This document shows positions 42,559 to 52,438 of a stretch of DNA of 64,000 nt, one piece after another. The notes below the pieces were generated by a model. That model worked only from the letters and a program-made list of their open reading frames with translations. It did not search any database and was not told where the DNA came from. The position numbers and the translations under genes are program-made. Position 1 is the stretch's first letter. The number at the start of each line of letters is the position of its first letter. The stretch covers positions 3,224,001 through 3,288,000 of the forward strand of contig NZ_CP040695.2 in NCBI RefSeq assembly GCF_005954645.2, in the 5' to 3' direction. The DNA is from Nocardioides sp. S-1144. GTDB lineage: Bacteria; Actinomycetota; Actinomycetes; Propionibacteriales; Nocardioidaceae.

Positions 42559-43853
42559 TCGGGGTCGAGCACCGAGCGGGACACCTCGTCGATCTCGGCG
42601 GTCAGGCTCGGCGGGTCGATGACGCTGCCGTTGAGCATCTCCTCGACCAGCGGCCGGACCGCCTCGTCGAGCTCGAGGCCCTCCTCGATGACGGGCAGCA
42701 GCACGATGTTCTGCGCGCTGGCGTTGAAGACCCCCGCGTGCGCGGGCAGCTCGCCGGGCTGCAGGAACGCGTCGGAGCGGGCGACGGTCAGGTTGGCCGG
42801 CACGGTGTGGCCGGCCCGCGCGACGGTCGCGACGCTGGTGTCGGAGATGGCGTGGACGAGGAAGTCGGCGGCCTGCTGGACCCGCTCGCCCGGTGCCAGG
42901 CACAGGCCGCTGATCTCGGCGATGGTGGCGGGGGCGCCGAGGGTGGGCATCGGCATCACGTCGAAGTCGAGGCCGTCGACCTCGCGCAGCTCGGGGGTGA
43001 TCTCGCGGTAGCCCTCGATCATGGCGAGCTTGCCGCGCTCGAACCACTCGCGCGGGGTGGCCCGGGCCAGCTGGTCGGGGGTCAGGGTGAGCGATCCGCG
43101 CAGCAGCTCGAGCGTGGTGGTGAGGGGCTCGACGTTCTCGTCGGCCGAGAGGGCCAGCGACGTCGGGTCGGCGTCGTCGTCGAAGAGCCGTCCGCCCCCG
43201 GAGTAGAGGAACGGCGCCAGGCTGCGCAGCCGGGGCTCGACGCTGACGCCCTTGACGTTGCCGCGCGGGCGGGTGGCGTAGGCGGCGGCGGCCTCGAACT
43301 CCTCGAACGTCCAGCCCTCCAGCTCGTCGTCGGGCGCCGGCAGGCCGCGCTCGCGCATCGCCTCGAAGTCGATCAGGTCGGTGTTGTAGTAGATGACCAT
43401 CGGCGAGACCGAGTAGGGCATGCACTGGAGGTCGTCGTCGGAGGAGAACGCCTCGATGCCGGTCTGGGAGTAGCCGTCGCCGTAGCTGATGTCGCGCGCC
43501 TCCAACAGGTCGAACAGCGGCGCGTTGTGGCCGGCGTCGACGATGCCCCGCAGGTCGCGGCGGGCGGTCAGGAAGATGTCGGGCGCGGCGTCGCCCGCGT
43601 CGAGCGCGGCGGCGAGCGCGGCGCTGTCGGGCCACGACTCGAGCTCGACCTCGGTGCTGACGGCCTGCGCGTTGTAGCCGTCGACCACGGCCTGGTAGGC
43701 CGCGACCTCCTCGTCGCTGCCGAACACCCCGAAGCGCAGCGTCACCGGGCCGGGCGGCGGCTCGTCGTCGGCCTGCTGGTCGCACGCGGCCAGGGACGTC
43801 ACCAGGACGGCCGCCAGGGCCAGGGCGAGCCGACGGCTCAGGCGTCGTCTCAT
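42525..43853 (-). CDS. ABC transporter solute-binding lipoprotein
   Basis: 442 aa. Signal with lipobox: ALAAVLVTSLAAC (Cys24). The mature part has the family 1 solute-binding pattern: VTLRFGVFGSDEEVAAYQAVVDGYNAQ, YNTDLIDFEAM and WFERGKLAMIEGYR. It should bind a sugar or similar ligand outside the cell. No permease or ATPase gene is nearby, so it is an orphan. It overlaps the convergent RNase D-like gene by 34 bp. Confidence 0.88.
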   Translation of the reverse strand: MRRRLSRRLALALAAVLVTSLAACDQQADDEPPPGPVTLRFGVFGSDEEVAAYQAVVDGYNAQAVSTEVELESWPDSAALAAALDAGDAAPDIFLTARRDLRGIVDAGHNAPLFDLLEARDISYGDGYSQTGIEAFSSDDDLQCMPYSVSPMVIYYNTDLIDFEAMRERGLPAPDDELEGWTFEEFEAAAAYATRPRGNVKGVSVEPRLRSLAPFLYSGGGRLFDDDADPTSLALSADENVEPLTTTLELLRGSLTLTPDQLARATPREWFERGKLAMIEGYREITPELREVDGLDFDVMPMPTLGAPATIAEISGLCLAPGERVQQAADFLVHAISDTSVATVARAGHTVPANLTVARSDAFLQPGELPAHAGVFNASAQNIVLLPVIEEGLELDEAVRPLVEEMLNGSVIDPPSLTAEIDEVSRSVLDPDYEPEPSDSSS

Positions 43854-44130
43854 CGTGCTCCTCGGGTGCGGCGACCGTGCTGCGACACCCTACCGACCAC
43901 CACCGACACCCCGGCCGACCACCACGGACGGGCAGCCTCGCCGACTCCGGGGGAGGAAGCGTCGAGCACGCCGGACCGGGAGCGCCTCACGGCGCGTGGC
44001 CGCTCGTAGCGGCTTGTGTTGGGACCCGGGGCTGCCACAGCCCGACGTGCTCGACCTGCACAACCCTACCCGCCCGGCGGCCATTCCCCAGGGCTCCTCC
44101 CCAGGCGGTCGACGCGCTGTGAGTCCGGTC

Positions 44131-44754
44131 TCAGGACAGCCGGCCGTCGAGCTCGAGGCCGGCGGCGACCTCGAGCTGCTCGGCGAGGCCGAGCATCCGG
44201 CGCACGTCGGGCTCGGAGGTCTCGGCGAGGATCGCGCGACCGGTGGCCACGACCCGGCCGAAGGCGGCCGCGCGCAGGAGGACGTCGGCGAAGTCGCCGC
44301 CGGCGATGCCGCGCAGGACGTCGTCGACCATCGCGCGCAGCTCGGCGGGCCCGGGCGGGTCGGCGACGCCGGCGACGACCTCGGCGACCTGGGCGCGGGA
44401 CCGGCCGGCGTCGTACTCGCGGGCGACGCGCAGGGGGTCGGCGTGCACCCAGGACCGCAGCAGGTAGAGCCGCCACAGGCAGCCCGCGAGCGAGTCGGCC
44501 GGCGAGCCGGCCCAGACCTCGGCGACCGTCTCGATGCCCTCGGTGTCGGCGAGGTGGAGCAGCCGCTCGGCGACGGCGTCGTCGTCGACGTGGCGGGCGC
44601 CGCGCACGAGCAGCGTCGCCGCCCGGTCGGCCGCCTCGCTGACCAGCGCCGGGTCCGCGCCGCCCTCGAAGTCGTCGAAGTACGCCGACCAGCGGGCCAG
44701 CGGACGCTGGTGCGCGCGCTGGCGCGGACGGGGCTCGGGGGTGGGTTCGGGCAC
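44131..44754 (-). CDS. Conserved actinobacterial protein of unknown function
   Basis: 207 aa from a GTG at 44754. The N-terminus is Pro/Arg-rich (PEPRPRQRAHQRPLARWSAYFDDFEGG). The rest is helical with LWRLYLLRSWVHADPLRVAREYDAGRSRAQVAEVVAGVADPPGPAELRAMVDDVLRG. It has no signal or membrane segment. Homologues are typical of actinobacteria and carry no assigned role. The 277 bp upstream of the adjacent binding-protein gene hold no supported gene. Confidence 0.75.
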   Translation of the reverse strand: MPEPTPEPRPRQRAHQRPLARWSAYFDDFEGGADPALVSEAADRAATLLVRGARHVDDDAVAERLLHLADTEGIETVAEVWAGSPADSLAGCLWRLYLLRSWVHADPLRVAREYDAGRSRAQVAEVVAGVADPPGPAELRAMVDDVLRGIAGGDFADVLLRAAAFGRVVATGRAILAETSEPDVRRMLGLAEQLEVAAGLELDGRLS

Positions 44755-44812
44755 CCCACCAGGCTACGCACGGCGGGGTTCGGGGGCCCGCGACCGGGGA
44801 ACGGTCGTCGCC

Positions 44813-45412
44813 ATGCGCCGTCCCTGCGCCCCCGCCGTCGCGACCCTGCTGGCCGTCGTCCTCGCCCTGGCCGGCTGCTCCTCCGGCGAGGACGACGGCG
44901 GCGGTGGTGGCGGCGGGGCCGGCGGCGGCGCGGAGCGCGAGGCCTGGCTGGACACCGACGTGTGCGCGCTGCTGCCCGACGGGATCCTGGAGCAGGTCTT
45001 CGACGAGCCCGGCGCCGTCGCGCCGGAGCCGCTGAGCGCCGACGACATCGAGGCCGACGCCCCCGACGACGTCCCGCCCGCACTCGCGCGGGCGAACCGG
45101 ACCGAGTGCAGCTGGGGCGACGAGACGACGCCGGGTGACCTCCGCGTCGCGCTGTTCGACCCGCCGCTGCCGGGCGTGTTCACCGAGACCGAGGGCGAGG
45201 ACTCGATCACCGACCCCTACGAGGTCGACGGCGACGCGGCGTACGTGACGACGCTCGCCGGGGGCTCCTGCTCGCTGTACCTGCCGACCGAGCCGGCCTG
45301 GGTCACCGTCGACGTCTCGGCCCACGGCCGGGAGGCCGACACCTGCGCGATCGCCGCCGACGCCGCCGGCGGGATCGCCGACGAGCTGGGCTGGTCGGTC
45401 GCGCCCGGCTGA
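44813..45412 (+). CDS. Lipoprotein, DUF3558-like
   Basis: 199 aa from the ATG at 44813. The signal AVATLLAVVLALAGCSS has a lipobox, followed by a Gly-rich spacer. The extracellular domain has the DUF3558-type order: CALLPDGILEQVF, then RTECSWGD, GGSCSLYLPTEPAWVTVDVS and a final Cys. Function unknown. It ends 4 bp from the convergent hrpA stop. Confidence 0.78.
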   Translation: MRRPCAPAVATLLAVVLALAGCSSGEDDGGGGGGGAGGGAEREAWLDTDVCALLPDGILEQVFDEPGAVAPEPLSADDIEADAPDDVPPALARANRTECSWGDETTPGDLRVALFDPPLPGVFTETEGEDSITDPYEVDGDAAYVTTLAGGSCSLYLPTEPAWVTVDVSAHGREADTCAIAADAAGGIADELGWSVAPG

Positions 45413-45416
45413 GCCC

Positions 45417-48400
45417 CTACGAGCCCAGCGCCCTGCGGATGCGCTGGTCGCTGACCGGGCCGTCGGTGCCCAGCTGCTGGGCCCACAGCGAGACGCGGTA
45501 CTCCTCGAGCATCCAGCGGACCTGGCGCAGCCGGGCGTCGGCGGGGCGGCCGGGCGGCAGCGCGGCGAGGCGGTGCAGGTAGGCCTCCTGCAGCGAGGCC
45601 ACCTGGTCGAGGTGCTGCCGGTCGCGGACGACGGCCGCGCCGCCCTCGTCGAGCCGGGCGCGGCGCACCTCGAGGGCCCGCAGGTAGGTCGGGTAGCGGC
45701 GCAGCCGCAGCGCGCCGGCCTCGCCGACGAAGCCCCGGACGACGAGCCGGTCCAGCTGCGCCTTCATGTCGGTGAGCGCCGGCAGCTGGGCCATGTCGGC
45801 GCGGCCCCCGAGCGCCTTGTCGGTGGTCCGCCAGTGGTCGAGCACCCCGATGACGTCGGCGACGGTCGCCCGCACCGCTGCCTCGTGCTCGACCGACGCC
45901 GCCGCGACGAGCGCGGCGAACCCGGCCTCGTCGCGCACGGGCGGGCGGGCGTCGACGACGTCGCCGAGGACGGCGGTGCGGCAGTCGGCGAGCAGGTCGG
46001 CGACCGTCGGGTAGGGCGAGCCGGCCAGGCCGAGCTTCTGGAGGTTGTCGAGCCCGCCGAGGACCCGTGCGGTCGGGTCGGGGACGACCAGGGCGAGCAG
46101 GCGGCGCACGCCGAGGCGGTGCCGGGCCTCGGCCTCCTCGAGCGACCCGACGACGGCCAGCCCGACGCTCGCGCCCTCGTCGACCAGGGCCGGGTGGGCG
46201 GTCACCTCGTGACCGGCGCGGCGCTCGGTGATCGCGGGCGGGATGGTGCCGAAGGTCCAGGTGGTCTCGCCGGTGCGGGCCAGGCCGCTCTCGTGCGCGA
46301 CCTCGTCGAGGGCGGCCGCGAACTGGGGTCGCAACGGCGCCTTGAGCGCCTCGAGGTCCTTGCCGCGGGCCTGCTCGGCCCCGGCGTCGTCGACGACGCG
46401 GTAGGTCGGCCGCAGGTGCTCCGCGACGCGGCTCCAGTCCCACGCCTCCCGCGGGACGACGACCCCGGTGGTCGCGCGGACCCACCGCTCGAGCGCGTCG
46501 AGCAGCGGCTCCTCCCCGGCCGGCACCTCGCCGAGGAAGGACCGGGCCCGGTCGGGGGCGGGCACGAGCGCGACGCGCAGGTTCTTGGGCAGGCTGCGGA
46601 TCAGGGAGGTGACCAGCTCCTCGCGCAGGCCGGGCACGTTCCAGGAGAAGTCGCCGTCGCTGACCTGGTTGAGCGTCGCGACGGGCACGTCGATGGTGAT
46701 GCCGTCCTCGGCCGACCCCGGCTCGAAGTGGTAGCTGATCGGGAAGGTCAGGCCCTCGCGGCCACCGCCGGCCGGGCTGTCGCCGTGCCAGCTGCTCGGG
46801 AAGTCGGCCTCGCGGACGGCGTCCGCGGAGTCGTGGGTGAGCATGTCGAGGTCGAAGGTGAGCAGCTCGGGGCGGCGCTGTCGCTCGCGCTTCCACCAGG
46901 AGTCGAAGTGCGCGCCGCTGACGACGTCGGGACCGACGCGGGCGTCGTAGAAGTCGAACAGGGTGTGCTCGTCGACGACGATCCCCCGGCGCCGGGCGCG
47001 GTGCTCGAGCTCGGCGGCCTCCTCGAGCAGCTCGAGGTTGCGGGTGAAGAACTTCTGCCGCGTCGACCACTCGCCGTAGACCAGCGCGTGGCGGATGAAG
47101 AGCTCGCGCGCGAGCGCCCGGTCGATGGTGCCGAACTGCACGAGCCGGTCGGCGACGAGCGGGACGCCGTACAGGGTGACCCGCTCGTGGGCCATCACGG
47201 CCGCGCGCTTCCTCGACCAGTGCGGCTCGGAGTAGGTGCGCTTGACCAGGTGCGCGCCGAGCCGCTCGGCCCACTCGGGCTCGATCGCGGCGTTCTGGCG
47301 GGCCCAGAGCCGGCCGGTCTCGACGAGCTCGCCGGCCATGAGGAACGCCGGGGCCTTCTTCGCCAGGCCGCTGCCGGGGAAGATCACGAACCGGGCGCCG
47401 CGGGCGCCGACGTACTCGCGCATCGGACGACGCCCGCCCTGGCCGCCGGCGCCCGACCGGGCGCCGGGCTTCTCCTTCTCGCGCTCCTCGAGCAGGCCGA
47501 CGTGGCTGAGCAGCCCCGACAGGAGGGCCTGGTGGATGCCGTCGGCGTCGGGGGTGTCGGCGGGCTGGCCGACGTCGATCTTCATCTCCTTGCAGACCTG
47601 GCGCAGCTGCGACTCGAAGTCCTGCCACTCCCGCACGCGCAGGTAGTTGAGGAACTCGCGCTTGCACATCCGCCGGAACGCGCTGCTGCTCAGGTCGCGC
47701 TGCTGCTGCTTGAGGTAGCGCCACAGCTCGAGCCAGGTGAGGAAGTCCGAGCCCTCCACCTTGAACCGGGCGTGCTGCTGGTCGGCCTGCGGCCGCTGCT
47801 CCGCCGGCCGCTCGCGGGGGTCCTGCAGGCTCAGCGCGGCCGCGATCACGACCACCTCGCGCACGCACCCCAGCCGCTCGGCCTCCAGGATCATCCGGGC
47901 CAGCCGGGGGTCGATCGGCAGCCGCGCGAGGCGTCGTCCGGTCTCGGTGAGCCGGGGGCCGTCCTGGCGCCCCCGCCCGGACCCCTCCTGACGGTCGCTC
48001 CCACCCCGCCGGCGACCTCGGGGCCGGTCGTCGGGGGGCGCCTCGGAGCCGGCCTGCGGCCCGGCGCCGACCACGACCGCGTTGAGCTCCTCGAGCAGCT
48101 GGACGCCGGCCTGGACGTTGCGGCGGTCGGGGGGCTCGACGAAGGGGAACCGGGCGACGTCGCCGAGGCCGAGGGAGGTCATCTGGAGGATGACGGAGGC
48201 GAGGTTGGTGCGCAGGATCTCGGGCTCGGTGAACTCGGGGCGGGACTCGAAGTCCTCCTCGGAGTAGAGACGGATCGCGATGCCGGCGGCGACGCGGCCG
48301 CAACGGCCGGAGCGCTGGTTGGCCGAGGCCTGGCTGATCGGCTCGATGGGCAGCCGCTGCACCTTGGTGCGCACCGAGTAGCGCGAGATCCGGGCGACGC

Positions 48401-49367
48401 CGGTGTCGACGACGTAGCGGATGCCCGGCACCGTCAGCGAGGTCTCGGCGACGTTGGTGGACAGCACCACGCGGCGTCCGCTGTGCGCGGCGAAGACGCG
48501 GTGCTGCTCGGCGGCCGAGAGCCGGGAGTACAGCGGCACGATCTCGGGCCCGCGCTCGCCGAGCGCGGTCGAGAGCGCGTCGGCGGTGTCGCGGATCTCG
48601 CGCTCGCCGGGCAGGAAGACCAGGACGTCGCCCTGTCCCTCGGCGCCGAGCTCCTTGACGGCGTCGACGATCGCCTCGGTCTGGTCGCGGACGATCGGCT
48701 CGCCCTCCTCGTCGTCCTCCATCACGTCGACGAGCGGGCGGTAGCGCACCTCGACGGGGTAGGTGCGGCCCGAGACCTCCACGACGGGGGCGCCGCCGAA
48801 GTGCCGGGCGAAGCGCTCGACGTCGATGGTCGCCGAGGTGATGATCAGCTTCAGGTCGGGACGCCGCGGCAGCAGCCGCTTGAGGTAGCCCAGCAGGAAG
48901 TCGATGTTGAGGCTGCGCTCGTGGGCCTCGTCGATGATGAGCGTGTCGTACCTGCGCAGCTGGCGGTCGCGCTGCAGCTCGGCCAGCAGGATGCCGTCGG
49001 TCATCACCTTGACCCGGCCCGCGCGCGAGGTCCGGTCGGTGAAGCGCACCTGGTAGCCCACGATGCTGTCGGGGTCACCGATCGTGGTCCCGAGCTCGGC
49101 GGCGATCCGCTCGGCGACCGAGCGGGCGGCGATCCGCCGGGGCTGGGTGTGGCCGATGAGCCCCCCGCGACCACCGGGGCCGCGGCCGAGCTCGAGGCAG
49201 ATCTTCGGCAGCTGGGTGGTCTTCCCCGACCCGGTCTCGCCGGCCACGATGACGACCTGGTGGTCGCGGATCGCGGCCGCGATGTCGTCGCGCCGCTGGC
49301 TCACCGGGAGCTCGGGCGGATAGGTGATGCCGAGCTCGACGCGACGCTCGGCAGGCGGGGAGGACAT
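45417..49367 (-). CDS. hrpA: ATP-dependent RNA helicase HrpA
   Basis: 1316 aa, the usual HrpA length. Walker A is GETGSGKT (residues 43-50), the DEAH box is IIDEAHERSL (146-149), and SAT is LIITSATID. Motif VI is QRSGRCGRVAAG. A helicase-associated region, OB fold and the long HrpA C-terminal DUF3418 segment follow. A short, variable linker near 440 carries RPRGRRRGG and similar basic repeats. DEAH helicases of this group remodel mRNA and ribosomes. The start is the ATG at 49367 with a GGAGG nearby. Confidence 0.95.
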   Translation of the reverse strand: MSSPPAERRVELGITYPPELPVSQRRDDIAAAIRDHQVVIVAGETGSGKTTQLPKICLELGRGPGGRGGLIGHTQPRRIAARSVAERIAAELGTTIGDPDSIVGYQVRFTDRTSRAGRVKVMTDGILLAELQRDRQLRRYDTLIIDEAHERSLNIDFLLGYLKRLLPRRPDLKLIITSATIDVERFARHFGGAPVVEVSGRTYPVEVRYRPLVDVMEDDEEGEPIVRDQTEAIVDAVKELGAEGQGDVLVFLPGEREIRDTADALSTALGERGPEIVPLYSRLSAAEQHRVFAAHSGRRVVLSTNVAETSLTVPGIRYVVDTGVARISRYSVRTKVQRLPIEPISQASANQRSGRCGRVAAGIAIRLYSEEDFESRPEFTEPEILRTNLASVILQMTSLGLGDVARFPFVEPPDRRNVQAGVQLLEELNAVVVGAGPQAGSEAPPDDRPRGRRRGGSDRQEGSGRGRQDGPRLTETGRRLARLPIDPRLARMILEAERLGCVREVVVIAAALSLQDPRERPAEQRPQADQQHARFKVEGSDFLTWLELWRYLKQQQRDLSSSAFRRMCKREFLNYLRVREWQDFESQLRQVCKEMKIDVGQPADTPDADGIHQALLSGLLSHVGLLEEREKEKPGARSGAGGQGGRRPMREYVGARGARFVIFPGSGLAKKAPAFLMAGELVETGRLWARQNAAIEPEWAERLGAHLVKRTYSEPHWSRKRAAVMAHERVTLYGVPLVADRLVQFGTIDRALARELFIRHALVYGEWSTRQKFFTRNLELLEEAAELEHRARRRGIVVDEHTLFDFYDARVGPDVVSGAHFDSWWKRERQRRPELLTFDLDMLTHDSADAVREADFPSSWHGDSPAGGGREGLTFPISYHFEPGSAEDGITIDVPVATLNQVSDGDFSWNVPGLREELVTSLIRSLPKNLRVALVPAPDRARSFLGEVPAGEEPLLDALERWVRATTGVVVPREAWDWSRVAEHLRPTYRVVDDAGAEQARGKDLEALKAPLRPQFAAALDEVAHESGLARTGETTWTFGTIPPAITERRAGHEVTAHPALVDEGASVGLAVVGSLEEAEARHRLGVRRLLALVVPDPTARVLGGLDNLQKLGLAGSPYPTVADLLADCRTAVLGDVVDARPPVRDEAGFAALVAAASVEHEAAVRATVADVIGVLDHWRTTDKALGGRADMAQLPALTDMKAQLDRLVVRGFVGEAGALRLRRYPTYLRALEVRRARLDEGGAAVVRDRQHLDQVASLQEAYLHRLAALPPGRPADARLRQVRWMLEEYRVSLWAQQLGTDGPVSDQRIRRALGS

Positions 49368-49464
49368 GGTGCCTCCATTCTGCCCGGTGGTGTGGTGAGG
49401 GCGTCGAGTGGATAAGAGGGCAGCACCCGGACGCGGTCGACTACGGTCTCGTACCGGACGACAG

Positions 49465-49512
49465 CACGACCGGCGACACGACCGACGGCACGACCGACTG
49501 CACGAGAGAGGC
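49465..49512 (+). repeat. 12-bp tandem repeats before the SPFH gene
   Basis: CACGACCG recurs at 49465, 49477 and 49489 with a fourth diverged copy (CACGAG) at 49501, an exact 12-bp period. The array ends at the ribosome site of the SPFH gene. If translated in frame it would read (HDRR)n-like, but that frame is not the preferred start. Confidence 0.6.
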
Positions 49513-49521
49513 GACAACCCC

Positions 49522-50670
49522 ATGGGCCTGATGGATGCCATCCGCGGCGAGTTCATCGACATCATCGAGTTCCTCGACGACAGTCGCGACACCCTCGTGT
49601 GGCGCTTCCCGCGCCACGACAACGAGATCAAGAACGGCGCCCGGCTGGTCGTGCGCGAGGGCCAGCAGGCCGTGTTCGTCAACGAGGGCGAGATCGCCGA
49701 CGTCTTCGGGCCGGGCACCCACTCGGTGGAGACGAAGAACCTGCCGATCCTCTCTACCCTCAAGGGCTGGAAGTACGGCTTCGACTCGCCCTTCAAGGCC
49801 GAGGTCTACTTCGTCGGCACCCGCCAGTACACCGACATGAAGTGGGGCACCCAGAACCCCGTCACGCTGCGCGACGCGGAGTTCGGGATGGTGCGGCTGC
49901 GGGCGTTCGGCACCTACGCGCTGCGGATCACCGACGGCGCGAAGCTGCTGCGCGAGCTGGTCGGCACCGACCCGCAGTTCCGCACCGAGGAGGTCTCGGA
50001 GTTCCTGCGCCAGTCGATCGTCTCCCAGCTCGGCACGGCGCTGGCCCAGGCGAACGTGCCGATGCTCGACCTCGCGGCCAACCAGCAGGGCATCGCCGAC
50101 CAGCTCGCGCTCACCCTGTCCGAGCAGCTCGGCTCGATGGGCATCGAGATCCCGCGCTTCGTCATCGAGAACATCTCGCTCCCGAAGGAGGTCGAGGAGG
50201 TCCTCGACAAGCGCACGTCGATGGGCGTGCTCGGCAACCTCGACCAGTACGCCAAGTTCCAGGCCGCGACCGCCATCGGCGACGCCGCCAACAACCCCGG
50301 TGGCGCCGGCGAGGGGGTCGGCCTCGGCGTCGGTGTCGCGCTCGGCCAGCAGATGGCCGGCGCCCTCGCACCGCAGGCCCAGCCGCCCGCCCCGCCGCCG
50401 GCGGCTGCCCCGGCTGCCGCCCCGGCCGCCGCGGCCGCCGCGCCACCGCCGCTGCCGACCACGTCGTCGGCCTTCTTCGTCGCGATCGGCGGCCAGCAGG
50501 TCGGACCCCTCGACCGGTCCGAGCTGCAGGAGCGGGTCGCCGCGGGTGAGCTGACCCGCGAGACGCTCGTGTGGCGCGACGGCATGGAGGCCTGGACGCC
50601 GGCGAGCGACGTCGCGGAGATCCGGGCGCTGTTCCCGGCGACCCCGCCGCCGCTGCCGCCGAGCGCCTGA
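49522..50670 (+). CDS. SPFH-domain protein with C-terminal GYF_2 domain (YdjI-like)
   Basis: 382 aa from the ATG at 49522. The N-terminal SPFH/virion-core-like region has FIDIIEFLDDSRDTLVWRFPRHDNEIKNGARLVVREGQQAVFVNEG, and the long helical part ends ISLPKEVEEVLDKRTSMGVLG. A Pro/Ala low-complexity linker (about 295-320) leads to a GYF_2-type domain (FFVAIGGQQVGPLDRSELQERVAAG). YdjI-type proteins form membrane-associated scaffolds in PspA stress systems. The next gene, 10 bp on, is its zinc-ribbon partner. Confidence 0.88.
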   Translation: MGLMDAIRGEFIDIIEFLDDSRDTLVWRFPRHDNEIKNGARLVVREGQQAVFVNEGEIADVFGPGTHSVETKNLPILSTLKGWKYGFDSPFKAEVYFVGTRQYTDMKWGTQNPVTLRDAEFGMVRLRAFGTYALRITDGAKLLRELVGTDPQFRTEEVSEFLRQSIVSQLGTALAQANVPMLDLAANQQGIADQLALTLSEQLGSMGIEIPRFVIENISLPKEVEEVLDKRTSMGVLGNLDQYAKFQAATAIGDAANNPGGAGEGVGLGVGVALGQQMAGALAPQAQPPAPPPAAAPAAAPAAAAAAPPPLPTTSSAFFVAIGGQQVGPLDRSELQERVAAGELTRETLVWRDGMEAWTPASDVAEIRALFPATPPPLPPSA

Positions 50671-50680
50671 GGACGACGCG

Positions 50681-51898
50681 ATGTCCGGCACCGGCGCCCC
50701 TCCTCCCCTGCCCTTCTCCGACCCCGAGCCACCGGAGCCGGCGCAGCCCGGGCACCCCGGCGGCGCCGACGAGACGGGTGACACCGACGGCATGCTCGAC
50801 CACGAGGTCGGTGACGAGCACCTGAGCGCGGTCTGCCCCAGCTGCGGCGCCCAGACGGCGTACGCCCCGGGCACGACGTCGCTGCGGTGCGGCTCGTGCG
50901 GAGCCCAGCAGGAGATCGCGCCGTCGGAGGCGACGATCACCGAGCACTCCTTCGACGAGTGGGTCGCCCGGCACGGCGGGCTCAGCGTCGCGTCGCTGGC
51001 CGCCGTCGAGCTCGAGTGCGGCAACTGCGGCGCCCGGTCGGAGAGCACGGACCTGGCCTCGACCTGCCAGTTCTGCAGCGGCGCGCTGGTCGCCGTCACC
51101 AAGCAGGAGGGCCTCGTCGAGCCGGAGGCGGTGCTCCCGTTCCACGTCGACCGCAACGGGGCGCGGGAGAACTTCCGCACGTGGGTCGGCTCGCGCCGGT
51201 TCGCGCCGACCGCGCTCAAGCGGGTCGGCTCGACCGAGGGTCTGCGCGGCACCTACCTGCCGCACTGGACCTTCGACGCCCACACCGACACCGACTACCG
51301 CGGCCAGCGCGGCGACCACTACTACGTGACGAGGACCCGGCGGGTCTCCGACGGCAAGGGCGGGTCCCGCACCGAGACCTACCGCGAGCGGCGGACCCGC
51401 TGGCGGGGGGCCGCCGGCAGCGTCGACCGCTCCTTCGACGACGTCGTCGTGGTCGCCAGCCACCACCTCGACCGCGAGCAGCTCGAGAAGATGGGCCCCT
51501 GGACGCTCTCGGAGGCGCGGCCCTTCCAGCCCGAGTACCTCACCGGCTACTCCGCCGTCCGCTACGACGTCGACCCGCAGGCCGGCTCCGAGGAGGCCCG
51601 CGGCGCGATGCGCGAGGTGATCCGCCAGGACGTCGAGCGCGACATCGGCGGCGACGAGCAGCGGATCTCCGAGATGGACGTCACCTACTCGCGGGCGATG
51701 TTCAAGCTCGTCCTCATGCCGCTGTGGATCGCCACCTACCTCTACGGCGGCAAGACCTACCAGGTGCTGGTCAACGCCAACACCGGCAAGGTGATCGGCG
51801 ACCGTCCCTACAGCGCGCTGAAGATCGCGGCCGCCGTGGTCGCGGCCCTCGCGGTGATCGCCGCCGTCGTGGCGATCGTGATGGCCACCCGGCAGTAG
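50681..51898 (+). CDS. Zinc-ribbon membrane protein (YdjG-like), SPFH partner
   Basis: 405 aa. Three CxxC-type zinc ribbons lie in the N-terminal half: CPSCGAQ, LRCGSCGAQ and ECGNCGA with CQFCSGA. A conserved central domain (LRGTYLPHWTFDAHT ... RWRGAAGSVDRSFDDVVVVAS) follows, and then a C-terminal membrane helix (residues about 380-400) with a short basic end. The first 50 residues are Pro/Gly/Asp-rich. YdjG-YdjI pairs with PspA in other bacteria; no pspA gene is in the window. Confidence 0.85.
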   Translation: MSGTGAPPPLPFSDPEPPEPAQPGHPGGADETGDTDGMLDHEVGDEHLSAVCPSCGAQTAYAPGTTSLRCGSCGAQQEIAPSEATITEHSFDEWVARHGGLSVASLAAVELECGNCGARSESTDLASTCQFCSGALVAVTKQEGLVEPEAVLPFHVDRNGARENFRTWVGSRRFAPTALKRVGSTEGLRGTYLPHWTFDAHTDTDYRGQRGDHYYVTRTRRVSDGKGGSRTETYRERRTRWRGAAGSVDRSFDDVVVVASHHLDREQLEKMGPWTLSEARPFQPEYLTGYSAVRYDVDPQAGSEEARGAMREVIRQDVERDIGGDEQRISEMDVTYSRAMFKLVLMPLWIATYLYGGKTYQVLVNANTGKVIGDRPYSALKIAAAVVAALAVIAAVVAIVMATRQ

Positions 51899-51913
51899 CC
51901 CGGACCCACCGCC

Positions 51914-52372
51914 TCAGGTGGTGGAGCCGCCCGTGTCACCCGACGAGTCGGGCTGGGTGTCGGGCTGGGTGTCGTCCGGGGCGGTGCCGGGCGGCGGGCC
52001 GCCGCCGGGCAGCCGGCCCTGCTCGCCGGGCTGGAGGTTCCGGCCGGGCGGGAGCTGCCCGCCCTGGCCGCCCGGGCCGCCGCCGGGCCCGCCGGGACCG
52101 TGCCGGTCGTCGTCGCCGCCGGCCAGCGCGCCGATCGCGGCGCCGCCGAGCCCACCGAGGATGAGCGCGGCCAGGGCGACGGCGACGACGCCGCGCAGGC
52201 CGAGGACCCGGTCCCGCAGCGGGGTCCGCGCCGGTGCGGCCGGCGTCTCGGTGGCCGCCGGCGGGGCGTCCGGGGAGCCGTCGGCGGCGGCAGGCTGGTC
52301 GGCGGCGAGCGGCTGGTCGGCTGCGGGCTGGTCGGCGGCGGGCACGGGAGGCTGGTGGCGGGTGTCGTCCAT
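51914..52372 (-). CDS. Small single-pass membrane protein of unknown function
   Basis: 152 aa. The first 50 residues are low complexity (ADQPAADQPLAADQP repeats). One membrane helix (VVAVALAALILGGLGGAAIGAL) follows near residue 65. The outside part is Gly/Pro/Asp-rich (GPGGPGGGPGGQ ... PDTQPDTQPDSSG). No domain is recognised. The low-complexity make-up makes its boundaries less certain, although the gene has a clean ATG. Confidence 0.55.
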   Translation of the reverse strand: MDDTRHQPPVPAADQPAADQPLAADQPAAADGSPDAPPAATETPAAPARTPLRDRVLGLRGVVAVALAALILGGLGGAAIGALAGGDDDRHGPGGPGGGPGGQGGQLPPGRNLQPGEQGRLPGGGPPPGTAPDDTQPDTQPDSSGDTGGSTT

Positions 52373-52438
52373 GGCCCCACCGTCGGTCGCGGACCTGTCA
52401 GGAGCCTGTGCGGACGACGTGCGCCGGCTGCCAGCCGG

